A stretch of 64,000 nt of DNA. It comes from Littorina saxatilis. Lineage: Eukaryota; Mollusca; Gastropoda; Littorinimorpha; Littorinidae. The notes under the pieces were generated by a model, which saw only the letters and a program-made list of their open reading frames with translations, did not search any database and was not told where the DNA came from. Shown one piece after another: positions 46,349-59,993 of this stretch; position 1 is the first letter of the stretch, and each line of letters begins with the position of its first letter. The position numbers and the translations under genes were made by a program. The stretch is from NCBI RefSeq assembly GCF_037325665.1, contig NC_090252.1, forward strand, positions 67,810,680 to 67,874,679, read 5' to 3'.

Positions 46349-48200
46349 AAGGCTCATGCTTGATATCTTTTTTCTCGACATGTCTGTTATCATTTGCTAA
46401 CAGTCAGCATAATAGAAATAACTCATACTAAACTTGCTAGGAAAACAAATCATCAGTCTAGACCGGGAATTGTCGTGATGATCCACTTGTGGCATATGAT
46501 GGCCGGGTTGCATGTTTCCAACTTACACATTTTTCTTCGTGTGATTGCTTGGCGGATGGTTCACAAACGCTCGGTTACAGTACCTTTAAACCAACACCAG
46601 TGTGTGTGTAGGCGTAAGATTTAACCCGCTGCCCCCTTATGATTCATGTTTGAGGTGTTCAGAAGGAACGACATCGCTGATCTGTTGACATTGATACCAG
46701 TGCGTGCGTGGGCGCACACTAACACGCAACACCCCGTTTATGTGTCATAATCTTGTCTGACTTCGGCACGGGTGAAAATACCGCGAAATAAATATTGACA
46801 CCCTCTTTGATTGTTGGTCTTACTTGGGCCTTTTTATAGATCATAGCTCGTCACCAAAAATGCCAACTGACTAGTTGATAGTAACACTCGTAAATTTCTA
46901 ATACTTGCACGATAGCATGAACATTTGAATGCATTTGGAGAGAAAGATTGCAAGCGGAGGCCAGCTTTATTCATTATTGTTTTCTATACACACATTTAAA
47001 AAAAGTTTACAAGGGAGATATAAGGCTAAACTTAGTACACCGTTACAACAGACACAGGCACTTGCAATGACCATTCAGTTTGGTAGCAGTTAAAAACTCA
47101 AAGTAGTACGTATTTACGTTAACAAAGAAAAGTTGCCACATATTTCATAATCCATCCTAGGACGTTTACTGAATCTCACTAAGTTAGTATAACTAACATG
47201 AAGTTCCACTGTTTAAAGAATTGCAAACAACCAATATCCAGTAAAGTGGCAGAAGCAAAGCCATGCCACATCATGTCCCTTTTGTTTCAAATTTTCTTAA
47301 AGGGGAAGGTACGCAGAGAAAGAAGGGATACTTTTCACACACTACGACCCATTCTAAGTGGTGCTCACATGGCAGACTGTGTACCAACTTTCCCCCAACG
47401 ATTTTAGTCGGCGCCAAGTCAAATAAAAATCGCTGCCCATGTGAACAGCGCAGAGCTCAAACTAGCTAGCTTTACGCGACGACTTTCGTCAGACTTGGAA
47501 GGCCAGTGCAGCTATCGGAGCTTCCTCTTTATGCGGTAAAACTAGTGTGGCTAGGGCTAACCAATCAGTAAGCGCGCAAAGAAAAGTCTGGGTAAAATAT
47601 TTCCCTAGTCACGGCCGAGTCGAGCAGTGCTCAACTGAGTTTTGGAGTCGCTGCCGAGTCTGGCCTTAATCATTTCTAAATCACTTGGGCTGTTTACATG
47701 GCAAACTTTTTGCCAATTTAGCCTCAACGACTCGGGAGCGATTTTCAAACTACTAAAGTTGGGCAAACGTTGGTTGCAAGTCTGTCACGTGAAAAGCACT
47801 TTAGGACAAGAAATCCAGAACAACATGACAGCTTGACAGCACCGACCTCCAATGAATTCCGTTCCACCCAGATTTGCTTCTGACTTTGTGCCTCGGTAGC
47901 GTTGCACATTTCTTTCGCACAGACAAGGCCACTAAAAAAAAAAAGATTCTAAACTGAGGATTAACACTTGACTTAAACGTGTGTTGACATAACGACTCAG
48001 TAGCAGTATATCTGCCATGTGAGGATTTCTTAACACAAACTGAACACTTGTCGCGTGCCTTTCTAATGCAGCGCGTTACGCGTTGTTTATTCGGTTATGA
48101 CACGCGATGTGTTTCACAATAGAAGATTTTTTGAAATAACTCCGTCGGGTTTGTTTGGTTTGGGACAAAAAGTGAATAGCCCCGCTTTTCCTCTGACAAA
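46349..48200. other. Intergenic or intronic, nothing recognised
   Basis: Short open frames (for example 47198-47407) show no domain. No repeat shared with the window was seen. Confidence 0.5.
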
Positions 48201-48452
48201 TGTGACCCTCCACCACGGAACGAGTCGCATGTCACCTTTGCATGATTTTCATATTTTATATTTTCCGAAAAAGTGTTTTATGCTCTATCCAGTGGTGAAA
48301 ACCGTTTTAGAAAAGAGCAAACACTGTTTGTGTTATAAGCCTGTGACTAAGGTGACCCTCACACTGTTACCAGACACTCCCCGGACTTATATTAAGCCCA
48401 GCGCAGAACCGCGCGATGTGACATGCGACTCATTTCGTGGTGGAGGGTCACA
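48201..48452 (-). mobile_element. 252-bp MITE, copy 2
   Basis: Opposite-orientation counterpart of 27613-27864 with the same length and TIRs (TGTGACCCTCCACCAC). Internal blocks such as ccagtggtgaaaaccg and cttataac are shared in reverse. Confidence 0.9.
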
Positions 48453-49341
<889 letters not shown>

Positions 49342-49387
49342 CCCTCTTTCACTCTCGTAGGTTTGCTTGCTCGCTAGCTTACCAATT

Positions 49388-49450
49388 TGTTCCGCCCTGA
49401 TATCACCCTTCGTGGTGGACTGGGCGTTAAGCAAACAAACAAACAAACCA
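49388..49450 (-). repeat. Fragment of the gcttaacgcccag repeat
   Basis: Reads in reverse gtttgcttaacgcccagtcc, related to 33830-33880. Confidence 0.55.
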
Positions 49451-49492
49451 ATTTGTTATTTTGCTTTAGGTATTTGACACGGTCTATGTTAC

Positions 49493-49558
49493 CTGCTATT
49501 CAGATTTGGTCGTTTTCTTCCACAGATTACGTTGATTGTCTAACGAAGCCGTCAGATT
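49493..49558 (-). repeat. Half copy of the foldback MITE at 51225
   Basis: The reverse complement of about 51310-51372, lacking an internal 13 bases. Shared phrases are gattgtctaacgaagcc and ctgctattcag. Confidence 0.75.
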
Positions 49559-49599
49559 AAGTGCATGGTATATGGTATGAACACAGGATAAACATATAT

Positions 49600-50270
49600 A
49601 ACACCGTGATGGTAGACGTATGAAATACATAACCTGTACTTCAAACCAAAGAATTTGTGTTGGGATAAAAAATACAAAAAACACGACAACTAAATTATAT
49701 TATTTTGGAATAAACTCAATAGAATAAATGAACGGTTTCTCACAGAGAAGGTTGTTCACATGTTACAAGTCTTCCAATGCATCACAAACATCCTCTTCAA
49801 ATGCAACACTCAAGTTATTTCATGTTTGCAGTGAGCTTTGTTGTAAACAACCCCGACATGCCCAGTCCATGACCCGCCAGTGAGCCCCCCACTCCAACAC
49901 ATCTTGCCAACACAGAGGGAACAAACAAGACTTTACTTTAAAGTCACATGTTATCCCGTGTTATAGCAGATCGGCACAGGCATTTCCACAGGATAGGAGC
50001 ATGCTCCACTTGGGCACTGAACAGTTATGTGCAGAGTGGAACACATTTGCTGAATTGTTTGCGTAACTAACAAAAAAACAAAAAAATCTGTATACAGTGT
50101 ACATTCAAAAACAGCAGTTCTTCTTTGCGCAGGAAGCAGACGAGCTGTTGACGTGCACTACATGCGTAAGTGGAAGGATACAAGATGGCTCTGTGGTGAT
50201 TCACCGAATCGTTAATACGGAAAGTAGATACTTTTGAATCGGTTGTGAAACAGAACAATGAAAGGTTTAA
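49600..50270 (+). repeat. Paralog of the 59.2-60.7 kb segment (unexpanded)
   Basis: Matches 59205-60730 in order: gaaatacataacctgta, aaggttgttc, gttacaagtctt, gcccagtccat, aagactttactttaaag, the aggataggagcatgctcc unit once, gtgcagagtggaacac, and the caggaagcagacgagctg unit once. It lacks the hAT-like insertion and both satellite expansions. Confidence 0.88.
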
Positions 50271-51224
50271 GTGCTGCCTGTACGGAATCCGGGCTGTTTT
50301 TTTCTGGATTAATTTTGTAAATTGCCATATGGGTTATTCTCCAGAGCTGTGTACCAGTGGAAACCATGTTACGAAAGTGATATTTCTTTATTTAACTTAG
50401 ACATTTTACATTTATTTCATTAATGAATACTGGTTCGAAGTATATCCTTGGCGTGCACAGAAAGAATTAGAAACTTTCTTTCTGTCGCACAATTTGATTA
50501 TCTCCGTTCAGTAAATTACCAACATGTCAAAGTACATCACTCGCATAACATGGAAATCACAGGATAGTACATGAATTTAAATACTAACAAATACACAAGA
50601 ATACAAATGTGTACTTTGTTTTGTTGTTGAATGCCTCTATCATAATATGTCACACGCTTTCCTTCTTTACCACCACTAAAGCAAACGTGTGCAAGATTGT
50701 ATGTTACACGCTTTGGAGCATGTGCAAGAACGGATTCAAACTCGAAATCGTCCCTCCAAAAGCCCCAAAATGCACACACGACTTTTATTTCTCCTGCTGT
50801 TATCGTTTTCTCTCTTTACAAATTCTTCAACGTTGAGAATACTGAAAACGGCATCCCAGACGACAGAACTGTTTCCATACGCAAATTTAGCTGCCCTTGG
50901 AAAGTGGCTCGCTCACGAGGCTTGTTAGTCTGAATCTAGAAGGACAGAGTTATGAACATAGATGACAAAGATCCCGGAAAGAACAAACATTTCGCGGATG
51001 CAGACACAGACAAACGTCATGAAGATTGCGATGCTTCAAAAGATACAGACTGTGACGATGACTGTGACGTCATTCACATATACCGAGACGTCATTCATAG
51101 TTGTTCGGTCACTTTCGTCAAAAAGTAGATCTCTCCACAATGGCTGCTCCTGTGTTTAGGTTTGTCAAGCGTGAGTACGCAAAACGTGTTTGTTCTCTCC
51201 TCTGTAGAAGCTGTGAGATATAAA
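50271..51224. other. Intergenic or intronic, nothing recognised
   Basis: Short open frames at 50600-51160 have no recognised domain. Confidence 0.45.
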
Positions 51225-51372
51225 TGCTATTCCGACTTGGTCGTGTGACATAGTTTTCTTCCACACTCGATTAGCTGATGTCTAACTCAGCCTGACGGCT
51301 TCGTTAGACAATCAACGTAATCTCGTGTGGAAGAAAACGTCTGTCACACGACCAAGTCTGAATAGCAGGTAA
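51225..51372. mobile_element. Foldback MITE
   Basis: Arms of about 45-50 bp, starting tgctattccgacttggtcgt on the left with the complement ending aatagca on the right. The arms share ttttcttccacac, and the centre reads ctgacggcttcgttagac. Confidence 0.82.
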
Positions 51373-51899
51373 TAACTGGAGTATTACTTTTAAAAAAAAG
51401 TAAAGAGAATACATTACGTTGTCATTCATTACACGTTATAATCATTTAAAGGGCTGAAAATGCATGCCACAAAATGGTACACAGATCTTGAGAATAACCC
51501 CTTTCCATTTATACATGGAACGAAAACGGAGGTAGTCTTTGTGCAAACAATGACACTGTCTGAAACGACATACGAGAGCTACACTGTCTGTCCTAGCCCT
51601 GACGTGTCAGGCGTGAATTATATACCTGACCCTTGAAAAGAAAAGGCCTGCAATCAAATCCCAACGCAAACGTTACAGGCATGGGTGGAAAACCCAGGGT
51701 ACTAAACACAGACTGTTGTCCTTCAGCATGGTGGCTTACTGCTTAGCTGTGGTTCATATTCCTGAGAAAATGCAGTGAGTGACAGAGATATTGTGTGGCT
51801 GTATCTTCCAGGAACAACAAGAATGGTTGCTTCGACAACATCCACTGGTTAGTCACTAGTCAGGTTTATTTCTGTCTGAATGTGTTGGTGTTAGTGTTA
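51373..51899. other. Intergenic or intronic, nothing recognised
   Basis: A 36-nt exon-like stretch near 51812 is discussed under rejected items. Confidence 0.4.
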
Positions 51900-51917
51900 G
51901 TGTGTGTGTGTGTGCGC

Positions 51918-51955
<38 letters not shown>

Positions 51956-51960
51956 ATGTG
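51900..51960. repeat. (TG)n microsatellite
   Basis: TG-rich run. Confidence 0.92.
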
Positions 51961-51984
51961 TGTTTGTACCCATGTTTCCACAGG

Positions 51985-52308
51985 TTTGGTTGCCTAAATC
52001 ACCATAAGGCAACCATCCACACGTGGATGGCAACCTAAACTCTGGATGGCAACCTAATTGTGTGGATGGTCGCTTCATTTAACACCGTTAAATTGACATT
52101 TTTGACGGAAAGAATGTCATAACAATGTTCAAAATGACATTCTTTCCGTCCTCTATAGGCGACGAAATAGGTCAAATTTTGTGCATTTTTTAGTGCAAAA
52201 TTCTTCGATGCCGGAGCGAGTACTGCACCCAGTGCTGTTGTAGTGCAAGTGCACTAGAAAGGCACTACACCCAGTGCCGCCTCTTAGGTAACCATCCACA
52301 CTTTAGGT
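51985..52308. mobile_element. Repeat with inverted caaccatccacac ends
   Basis: Holds repeated aaccatccacac and gtggatggcaacc phrases at both ends, an inner hairpin (gacattctttccgtc and its complement) and agtgcaagtgcactagaaag. The right 90 bp recur in reverse at 44289-44378. Both copies abut an AC/TG microsatellite at the same end. Confidence 0.7.
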
Positions 52309-52395
52309 GTGTGTGTTTGTGATTGTGTGTGTGTGTGTTTAGTGTGTGTGTGTCAGTGTTTTAGTATGTGTGTGTGTGTATGTGTGTTAGTGTGT

Positions 52396-52489
<94 letters not shown>

Positions 52490-52490
52490 A
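52309..52490. repeat. (TG)n microsatellite
   Basis: Interrupted, then pure TG run. Confidence 0.96.
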
Positions 52491-52570
52491 AGAAACTCCT
52501 TTTACTCTCGCCCCCTATTATATTGTGTTTTATTCTTCTTGTTTTTTTTCGTTTATTTCTTCCTTTCTTT

Positions 52571-53531
52571 GCTGCGCTGTCCTGGTATCGGTGAGTACAG
52601 ATTTCTTTGCTGTGCTGTCCTGGTATCGGTGAGTACAGATGTCTTTGCTGAGCTGTCCTGGTATCGGTGAGTACAGATGTCTTTGCTGAGCTGTCCTGGT
52701 ATCGGTGAGTACAGATGTCTTTGCTGAGCTGTCCTGGTATCGGTGAGTACAGATGTCTTTGCTGAGCTGTCCTGGTATCGGTGAGTACAGATGTCTTTGC
52801 TGAGCTGTCCTGGTATCGGTGAGTACAGATTTCTTTGCTGAGCTGTCCTGGTATCGGTGAGTACAGATTTCTTTGTTGTGCTGTCCTGGTAGCGGTGAGT
52901 ACAGATTTCTTTGTTGTGCTGTCCTGGTATCGGTGAGTACAGATTTCTTTGTTGTGCTGTCCTGGTATCGGTGAGTACAGATTTCTTTGCTGTGCTGTCC
53001 TGGTATCGGTGAGTACAGATTTCTTTGCTGTGCTGTCCTGGTATCGGTGAGTACAGATTTCTTTGCTGTGCTGTCCTGGTATCGGTGAGTACAGATGTCT
53101 TTGCTGTGCTGTCCTGGTATCGGTGAGTACAGATTTCTTTGTTGTGCTGTCCTGGTATCGGTGAGTACAGATTTCTTTGCTGTGCTGTCCTGGTATCGGT
53201 GAGTACAGATGTCTTTGTTGTGCTGTCCTGGTATCGGTGAGTACAGATTTCTTTGCTGTGCTGTCCTGGTATCGGTGAGTACAGGTTTCTGTCTTTGCTG
53301 TGCTGTCCTGGTATCGGTGAGTACAGATTTCTTTGCTGTGCTGTCCTGGTATCGGTGAGTACAGGTTTCTGTCTTTGCTGTGCTGTCCTGGTATCGGTGA
53401 GTACAGGTTTCTGTCTTTGCTGTGCTGTCCTGGTATCGGTGAGTACAGATTTCTGTCTTTGCTGTGCTGTCCTGGTATCGGTGAGTACAGATTTCTTTGC
53501 TGTGCTGTCCTGGTATCGGTGAGTACAGATT
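52571..53531 (+). repeat. 38-bp minisatellite, about 25 units
   Basis: The unit reads ctttgctgtgctgtcctggt followed by atcggtgagtacagattt. Most units are 38 bp; several near 53280-53460 carry a 6-base tctgtc-type expansion. Because 38 is not a multiple of three, the frame rotates, yet no stop occurs in one minus-strand reading for 338 codons. Every unit contains CGGTGAGTA. Confidence 0.95.
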
Positions 53532-55199
53532 TATTTTGTTTGTCAACTGTCTTCCTTTGTTGGTTAGATATTTGTTTCTTCTATTACTATTCTTCTTCTT
53601 TACTTCACCTTTCTTGTTGTATTTTGTTTTGGGTACAACAAATAAAATATTTTTGTTTTATAGCAAAGACAGGTTTTAGCTTGGGGCACATGGAAATAAT
53701 TATTTCTCGCGTTGGCGATCAAATGTATGCTTTATCCCCGAGTACGCTAGTACTTGGGCTCAACAGACTTTAATCGTGTGTGTGTGTGTGTGTGTGTGTG
53801 TGTCTGTGTGTGTGTGTGTATGTGTGTCTGTCTCGACTTAACAGCTTATTGCTGGGAAACTACTGGACGCAGTTCGTTCAAAAGTTGATACACTAACTTG
53901 ATAATAGGTCCGATTGATCGTATTAAAACTTCATGTTACCTGGGACCTAAATGCGAAATAAACCACAAAAACGACTTGGCGGTGGGACGAATTCAGACGG
54001 AGCAACAGCCAGCCATTGAGCTGATAGTACAGCCGAACGCGTCACACAGTGACGAGAAATATAGCGTCGTAAAAAGCATGCGTATCGCATGCGAGACGAT
54101 TTGCCAGGCTTTGCTCGTTGAGTGTTTGAATAATTTAATTTTTTGTGTACCCCATTTTCTACCAAGCGATGGTTGCTCGGTCGCGACTGCGGTGGTTTAG
54201 AGGTCGCGATTTTGTGTTTTTATTCTTTTCATATTAATTTGTATTTTTTTCTTTTGGTTTCCTTTGTTTACATATGTTTCAGTCTTTTACCTTCACTTTA
54301 CATTAAAGAATTTGGTAAAACTACCTGGGGCGTGATAAATGCAAGAATCCGCGAGCCAGGACAGTAAAAGAACTTCGTGGGCCACCAGTTCACCAGTTAC
54401 GAAGAGGGACGGCAGTATATTTTTTCACTGTGATCAAATAAAAGAGAAAGGCCAGTCACCACGCACATCCTCGGCTCGCATGCAATGTAGTTATATAGCA
54501 AAGGGAATGCCTGTAATTCACACAGAGCAATCACTTGGTCTTAAACGTGCACAAGACAAAAACTTTCATACTGGGGGAGCGAGCCAGTCTGAAGAGTACT
54601 CGGGTCCAGCGCGAGCGCTTTATATTTGGGAAACAAATCAAAGCTCACTTTATTTGATAAATCACTTTATTGTTCAAGCAATTTAGGAAGTCACCAATAA
54701 ATCAATGTACAATTCAAATAATCAAGCAATCATTGATTCAATCAGTAAGCCATGGTGGGTTTTTTCACTCTCTCTTAAATTGCGTGTACAGCAGAAAGGT
54801 TACCACAATGTAGGTGCATGTCGGTTGGTTGATGTTTTCTAATGTCAGTTCACTCTGTTTGGATATTCGGGACCAATTCAGTATTGTTGCCGTTTTCAGT
54901 TGATATGGTGGTTGTGTTTGAAACTAAAGTTACATTTAGGTATATGATCACATTGAGGTTTAATGATCACATTTAGGTATATGATCACATTCAAGTAAAG
55001 AAAGTATTGAAAAGCTTTTATATTGTTGCACTTGTTACTACAAATATTGTTAATTGTCAGTAAGTACTGGTGTCACATGACTGATGTGAAACAGTTGATT
55101 GGCCAATGGCAATGCGCTTAAAACTGTTAGCGCACTCTTGGAATGCGCTAACGTTTCCAGATAGATTATTCCTATTCCCTTTGCCACAGCGATGCTGTC
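53532..55199. other. Mostly unannotated; includes one TG run and a repeat phrase
   Basis: A TG run lies at 53778-53822. It is followed by ttgctgggaaactactgg, related to the repeats at 55500 and 56380. No exon or RNA gene seen. Confidence 0.5.
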
Positions 55200-55312
55200 G
55201 CCTTTCTCTCGATTTGAGAATATTCTTCTCATTCTAGTGACATGTACTTTATCTTCTCCACATTACCAAATTGTGCTTGACACTACATTTCCCGCGGCTA
55301 AAAACAGGAGTG
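55200..55312 (+). repeat. Left flank copy of a local duplication
   Basis: The sequence from ctcgatttgagaatattctt to cggctaaaaacagga resembles 57094-57205, on the other side of the 860-bp repeats. Confidence 0.65.
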
Positions 55313-55366
55313 TTTTTCTAAAATATTTCATGCGCCTGTGACACAGTGAGGCTAGGCTATGCCTCT

Positions 55367-55445
55367 TTTTATATTTAGTCAAGTTTTGACTAAATATTTT
55401 AACATCGAGGGGGAATCGAAACGAGGGTCGTGGTGTATGTGTGTC

Positions 55446-55485
<40 letters not shown>

Positions 55486-56240
55486 GATTCAGACTAAACT
55501 ACTGGACCGATCTTTATGAAATTTGACATGAGAGTTCCTGGGTATGAAATCCACGAACGTTTTTTTCATTTTTTTGATAAATGTCTTTGATGACGTCATA
55601 TCCGGCTTTTCGTGAAAGTTGAGGCGGCACTGTCACGCCCTCATTTTTCAACCAAATTGATTGAAATTTTGGTCAAGCAATCTTCGACGAAGCCCGGACT
55701 TCGGTATTGCATTTCAGCTTGGTGGCTTAAAAATTAATTAATGACTTTGGTCATTAAAAATCTGAAAATTGTAAATAAAAATAAAAATTTATTAAACGAT
55801 CCAAATTTACGTTCATCTTATTCTCCATCATTTGCTGATTCCAAAAACATATAAATATGTTATATTCGGATTCAAAACAAGCTCTGAAAATTAAATATAT
55901 AAAAATTATTATCAAAATTAAATTGTCCAAATCAATTTAAAAACACTTTCATCTTATTCCTTGTCGGTTCCTGATTCCAAAAACATATAGATATGATATG
56001 TTTGGATTAAAAACACGCTCAGAAAGTTAAAACAAAGAGAGGTACAGAAAAGCGTGCTATCCTTCTTAGCGCAACTACTACCCCGCTCTTCTTGTCAATT
56101 TCACTGCCTTTGCCATGAGCGGTGGACTGACGATGCTACGAGTATACGGTCTTGCTGAAAAATGGCATTGCGTTCAGTTTCATTCTGTGAGTTCGACAGC
56201 TACTTGACTAAATATTGTATTTTCGCCTTACGCGACTTGT
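55367..56240 (+). repeat. ~860-bp interspersed repeat, unit 1
   Basis: Starts with a 27-bp near-palindrome (atatttagtcaag with ttttgactaaatat) and ends cttgactaaatattgta then cgccttacgcgacttg. It contains cgagggggaatcgaaacgag, a TG run and gaccgatctttatgaaattt. It has no coding frame. The repeat is familiar from gastropod genomes, but the class is unknown to me. Confidence 0.85.
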
Positions 56241-56328
56241 TTTATATTTAGTCAAGTTTTGACTAAATATTTTAACATCGAGGGGGAATCGAAACGAGGG
56301 TCGTGGTGTATGTGCGTGTGTGCGTGCG

Positions 56329-56366
<38 letters not shown>

Positions 56367-57093
56367 GATTCAGACTAAACTACTGGACCGATCTTTATGA
56401 AATTTGACATGAGAGTTCCTGGGTATGAATTCCCCGAACGTTTTTTTCATTTTTTTGATAAATGTCTTTGATGACGTCATATCCGGCTTTTCGTGAAAGT
56501 TGAGGCGGCACTGTCACGCCCTCATTTTTCAACCAAATTGGTTGAAATTTTGGTCAAGTAATCTTCGACGAAGCCCGGACTTCGGTATTGCATTTCAGCT
56601 TGGTGGCTTAAAAATTAATTAATGGCTTTGGTCATTAAAAATCTGAAAATTGTAAAAAAAAATAAAAATTTATAAAACGATCCAAATTTACGTTTATCTT
56701 ATTTTCCATCATTTGCTGATTCCAAAAACATATAAATATGTTATATTCGGATTAAAAACAAGCTCTGAAAATTAAATATATAAAAATTATTATCAAAATT
56801 TTTTTTCGAAATCAATTTAAAAACACTTTCATCTTATTCCTTGTCGGTTCCTGATTCCAAAAATATATAGATATGATATGTTTGGATTAAAAACACGCTC
56901 AGAAAGTTAAAACGAAGAGAGGTACAGAAAAGCGTGCTATCCTTCTCAGCGCAACGAATACCCCGCTCTTCTTGTCAATTCCCGATGCTACGAGTATATA
57001 CGGTCTTGCTGCGTTGCGTTGCGTTCAGTTTCATTTTGTGAGTTCGACAGCTACTTGACTAAATATTGTATTTTCGCCTTACGCGACTTGTTT
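56241..57093 (+). repeat. ~860-bp interspersed repeat, unit 2
   Basis: A direct tandem copy of 55367-56240 with a few percent difference and a short deletion near 56985. Confidence 0.87.
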
Positions 57094-57205
57094 CGATTTG
57101 CGAAGATTCTTTTCATCCGCCGTGTTAGTGGCATGTAGCTTATCGTCTCCACAAATACCAAACAATGATGCTTGACCCTAAAATTCCCCGCAGCTAAAAG
57201 CAGAA
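57094..57205 (+). repeat. Right flank copy of a local duplication
   Basis: Diverged match to 55200-55312 (gcttatcgtctccac, cccgcagctaaaagcag). Confidence 0.62.
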
Positions 57206-57387
57206 GTGGTTTTTTTTGACAGGTTTCGAGCTAGACCATGCTATTTTGGCAGTCCATTGACTGTCCTACGTACATAAAGCAGACGACAACGCCAGTTCAG
57301 GGGCCCCCAGTTCAGTACTGCAATGAACGGTTTTCGCATATTTCAAGACAGCTACGATGTGAACTAAAGACGCGAAGGCCTCAAAAC

Positions 57388-58735
57388 ATGGTTACCATGT
57401 AACCATAGCACCAACCTCCCAGATGATTGCAGATACATTGCGAGACATAACATGCTTACCATGTAATCACAGCACCAACCTCCCTGATGATTGCAGATAC
57501 ATTGCGAGACATAACATGCTTACCATGTAATCACAGCACCAACCTCCCTGATGACTGCAGATACATTGCGAGACATAACATGCTTACCATGTAATCACAG
57601 CACCAACCTCCCTGATGACTGCAGATACATTGCGAGACATAACATGCTTACCATGTAATCACAGCACCAACCTCCCTGATGACTGCAGATACATTGCGAG
57701 ACATAACATGCTTACCATGTAATCACAGCACCAACCTCCCTGATGATTGCAGATACATTGCGAGACATAACATGCTTACCATGTAATCACAGCACCAACC
57801 TCCCTGATGATTGCAGATACATTGCGAGACATAACATGCTTACCATGTAATCACAGCACCAACCTCCCAGATGATTGCAGATACATTGCGAGACATAACA
57901 TGCTTACCATGTAATCACAGCACCAACCTCCCTGATGATTGTAGATACATTGCGAGACATAACATGCTTACCATGTAATCACAGCACCAACCTCCCTGAT
58001 GATTGCAGATACATTGCGAGACATAACATGCTTACCATGTAATCACAGCACCAACCTCCCTGATGACTGCAGATACATTGCGAGACATAACATGCTTACC
58101 ATGTAATCACAGCACCAACCTCCCTGATGACTGCAGATACATTGCGAGACATAACATGGTTACCATGTGATCACAGCACCAACCTCCCTGATGACTGCAG
58201 ATACATTGCGAGACATAACATGCTTACCATGTAATCACAGCACCAACCTCCCTGATGATTGCAGATACATTGCGAGACATAACATGCTTACCATGTAATC
58301 ACAGCACCAACCTCCCTGATGATTGCAGACACATTGCGAGACATAACATGCTTACCATGTAATCACAGCACCAACCTCCCTGATGATTGCAGATACATTG
58401 CGAGACATAACATGCTTACCATGTAATCACAGCACCAACCTCCCAGATGATTGCAGATACATTGCGAGACATAACATGCTTACCATGTAATCACAGCACC
58501 AACCTCCCTGATGATTGTAGATACATTGCGAGACATAACATGCTTACCATGTGATCATAGCACCAACCTCCCTGATGATTGTAGATACATTGCGAGACAT
58601 AACATGCTTACCATGTGATCATAGCACCAACCTCCCAGATGATTGCAGATACATTGCGAGACATAACATGCTTACCATGTAATCATAGCACCAACCTCCC
58701 TGATGATTGCAGATACATTGCGAGAAATAACATGC
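57388..58735 (+). repeat. 64-bp minisatellite, about 21 units
   Basis: The unit contains cagatacattgcgagacata, acatgcttaccatgtaatca and cagcaccaacctccctgatg. Variants are ga(t/c)tg, ccc(t/a)ga and aatca(c/t)ag. The first unit has catggttaccatg. Confidence 0.96.
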
Positions 58736-59204
58736 CAACTTTATTTGTTGCGAATGAGGGAACCAACGTGTCACTGTGAAATCAGGGGACGTCACTCTGT
58801 TGCTTGAGGGTTGTTCATTGTTTGGGAGCATAGAACATTCAGATACATGTTTTTCTACCAATAATTATCCGAATATCAAAGCAAAACTGTAAGCTTATGG
58901 GTACATTTAGCATAACTGTAACTCATACTGTAAGTTGCTCATCGATAAAACGGTGCAGAGGATAATCAAATCGTAGAATGCATGGTCGACGATTAAACCG
59001 TCAATACCCCCGATATTTACACACACAAAAGTAGATCTAACTCGACCTCTCCACAATTTATTCAAACGCCAGCAGAAAAATGTGCCTTGTTAAACGTTTT
59101 GATCTATTGTCGTTACTGACAATATCGTTATTGAAACAATCACAGTGCGCTAAGAGATTTATAGAGCAAATCTTGAAAATGATTATTGAACTCAGCGCTA
59201 TTGC
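58736..59204. other. Spacer, nothing recognised
   Basis: No exon or repeat seen. Confidence 0.5.
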
Positions 59205-59528
59205 AGACGTTTGAAATACATAACCTGTAGACTACTTCAAAACAAAGGATTTGTGTTGGGGGGGAAAATGACAACTAAGTTATAATATTTATGAATACAC
59301 TCTATAGAATAAGTGAGCCGTATCACACAAAGAAGGTTGTTCCCATGTTACAAGTCTTGAATGCAACACAAAAGTGCTCTTGAAATGCAACACTTAAGTT
59401 ATTTTCATCTGTCTTGATTGCAGTGGCCTTTGTTGTAAATCAGTCCGATATGCCCAGTCCATATGACCCGCACGTGAGCCCCCACCCCAACCTCTTGTCA
59501 GCCCAGACGGGAACAGACAAGACTTTAC

Positions 59529-59949
59529 AGACCTGGGAACCCATACGATGTCGCGGTATTTTGCACGCATGGTTTTCTATAATACGATCAGTACGTTCAG
59601 TGAAAAAGAATACGACGAGAAAATGTCCTGGACTTCTTGTCTTTTCAAGCGCATCCCGAAGCTAATGCGGTATTTGGACACATCTTTCTTTATTTGGTGT
59701 TTAACGCCGTTTTCAACCACGAAGGTTATATCGCGACGAATTTGGACACATGCTCACAGCTTTTGTCAGTAAACATTGGAAGAAGCATTTGTTTCAAATA
59801 CATTGGTAAGCTTAACCATGCGACGGACGCGTGTGAAGCATGTTTGAATCATGGATGTTCAAATGCTGTGTGAAGTACGCTCATTTTTCTGAAAATACAT
59901 CAAGTTTGTTTGAGAATACTCCTAGTGCAAAACAGAGGTCCCCAGGTCT
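59529..59949. mobile_element. 421-bp hAT-like MITE with 8-bp target duplication
   Basis: Ends agacctggg and cccaggtct, flanked by GACTTTAC at 59521-59528 and 59950-59957. The paralog at about 49930 has a single gactttac and no insertion, so the empty site is preserved. An 8-bp duplication points to the hAT superfamily. The internal phrase tttggtgtttaacgccgttt is a separate molluscan-type repeat, so it may be composite. Confidence 0.85.
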
Positions 59950-59993
59950 GACTTTACTTTAAAGGCACATTGTCTCCCGTGTTATAGCAGGTC

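Noticed and set aside
47198-47836. Possible exons of an unknown gene
   Set aside because: Short frames, no domain, no paired splice sites of matching phase.
51812-51847. A 36-nt exon-like stretch (NNKNGCFDNIHW) between a cttccag acceptor and a GTTAGT donor
   Set aside because: Its phase (2) does not match the phase-1 lectin exons, the donor is weak and the content is too short to judge.
52530-53546. A 338-codon open frame on the minus strand
   Set aside because: It is the 38-bp minisatellite read through; three units make 38 codons, and no domain or splice context supports a gene.
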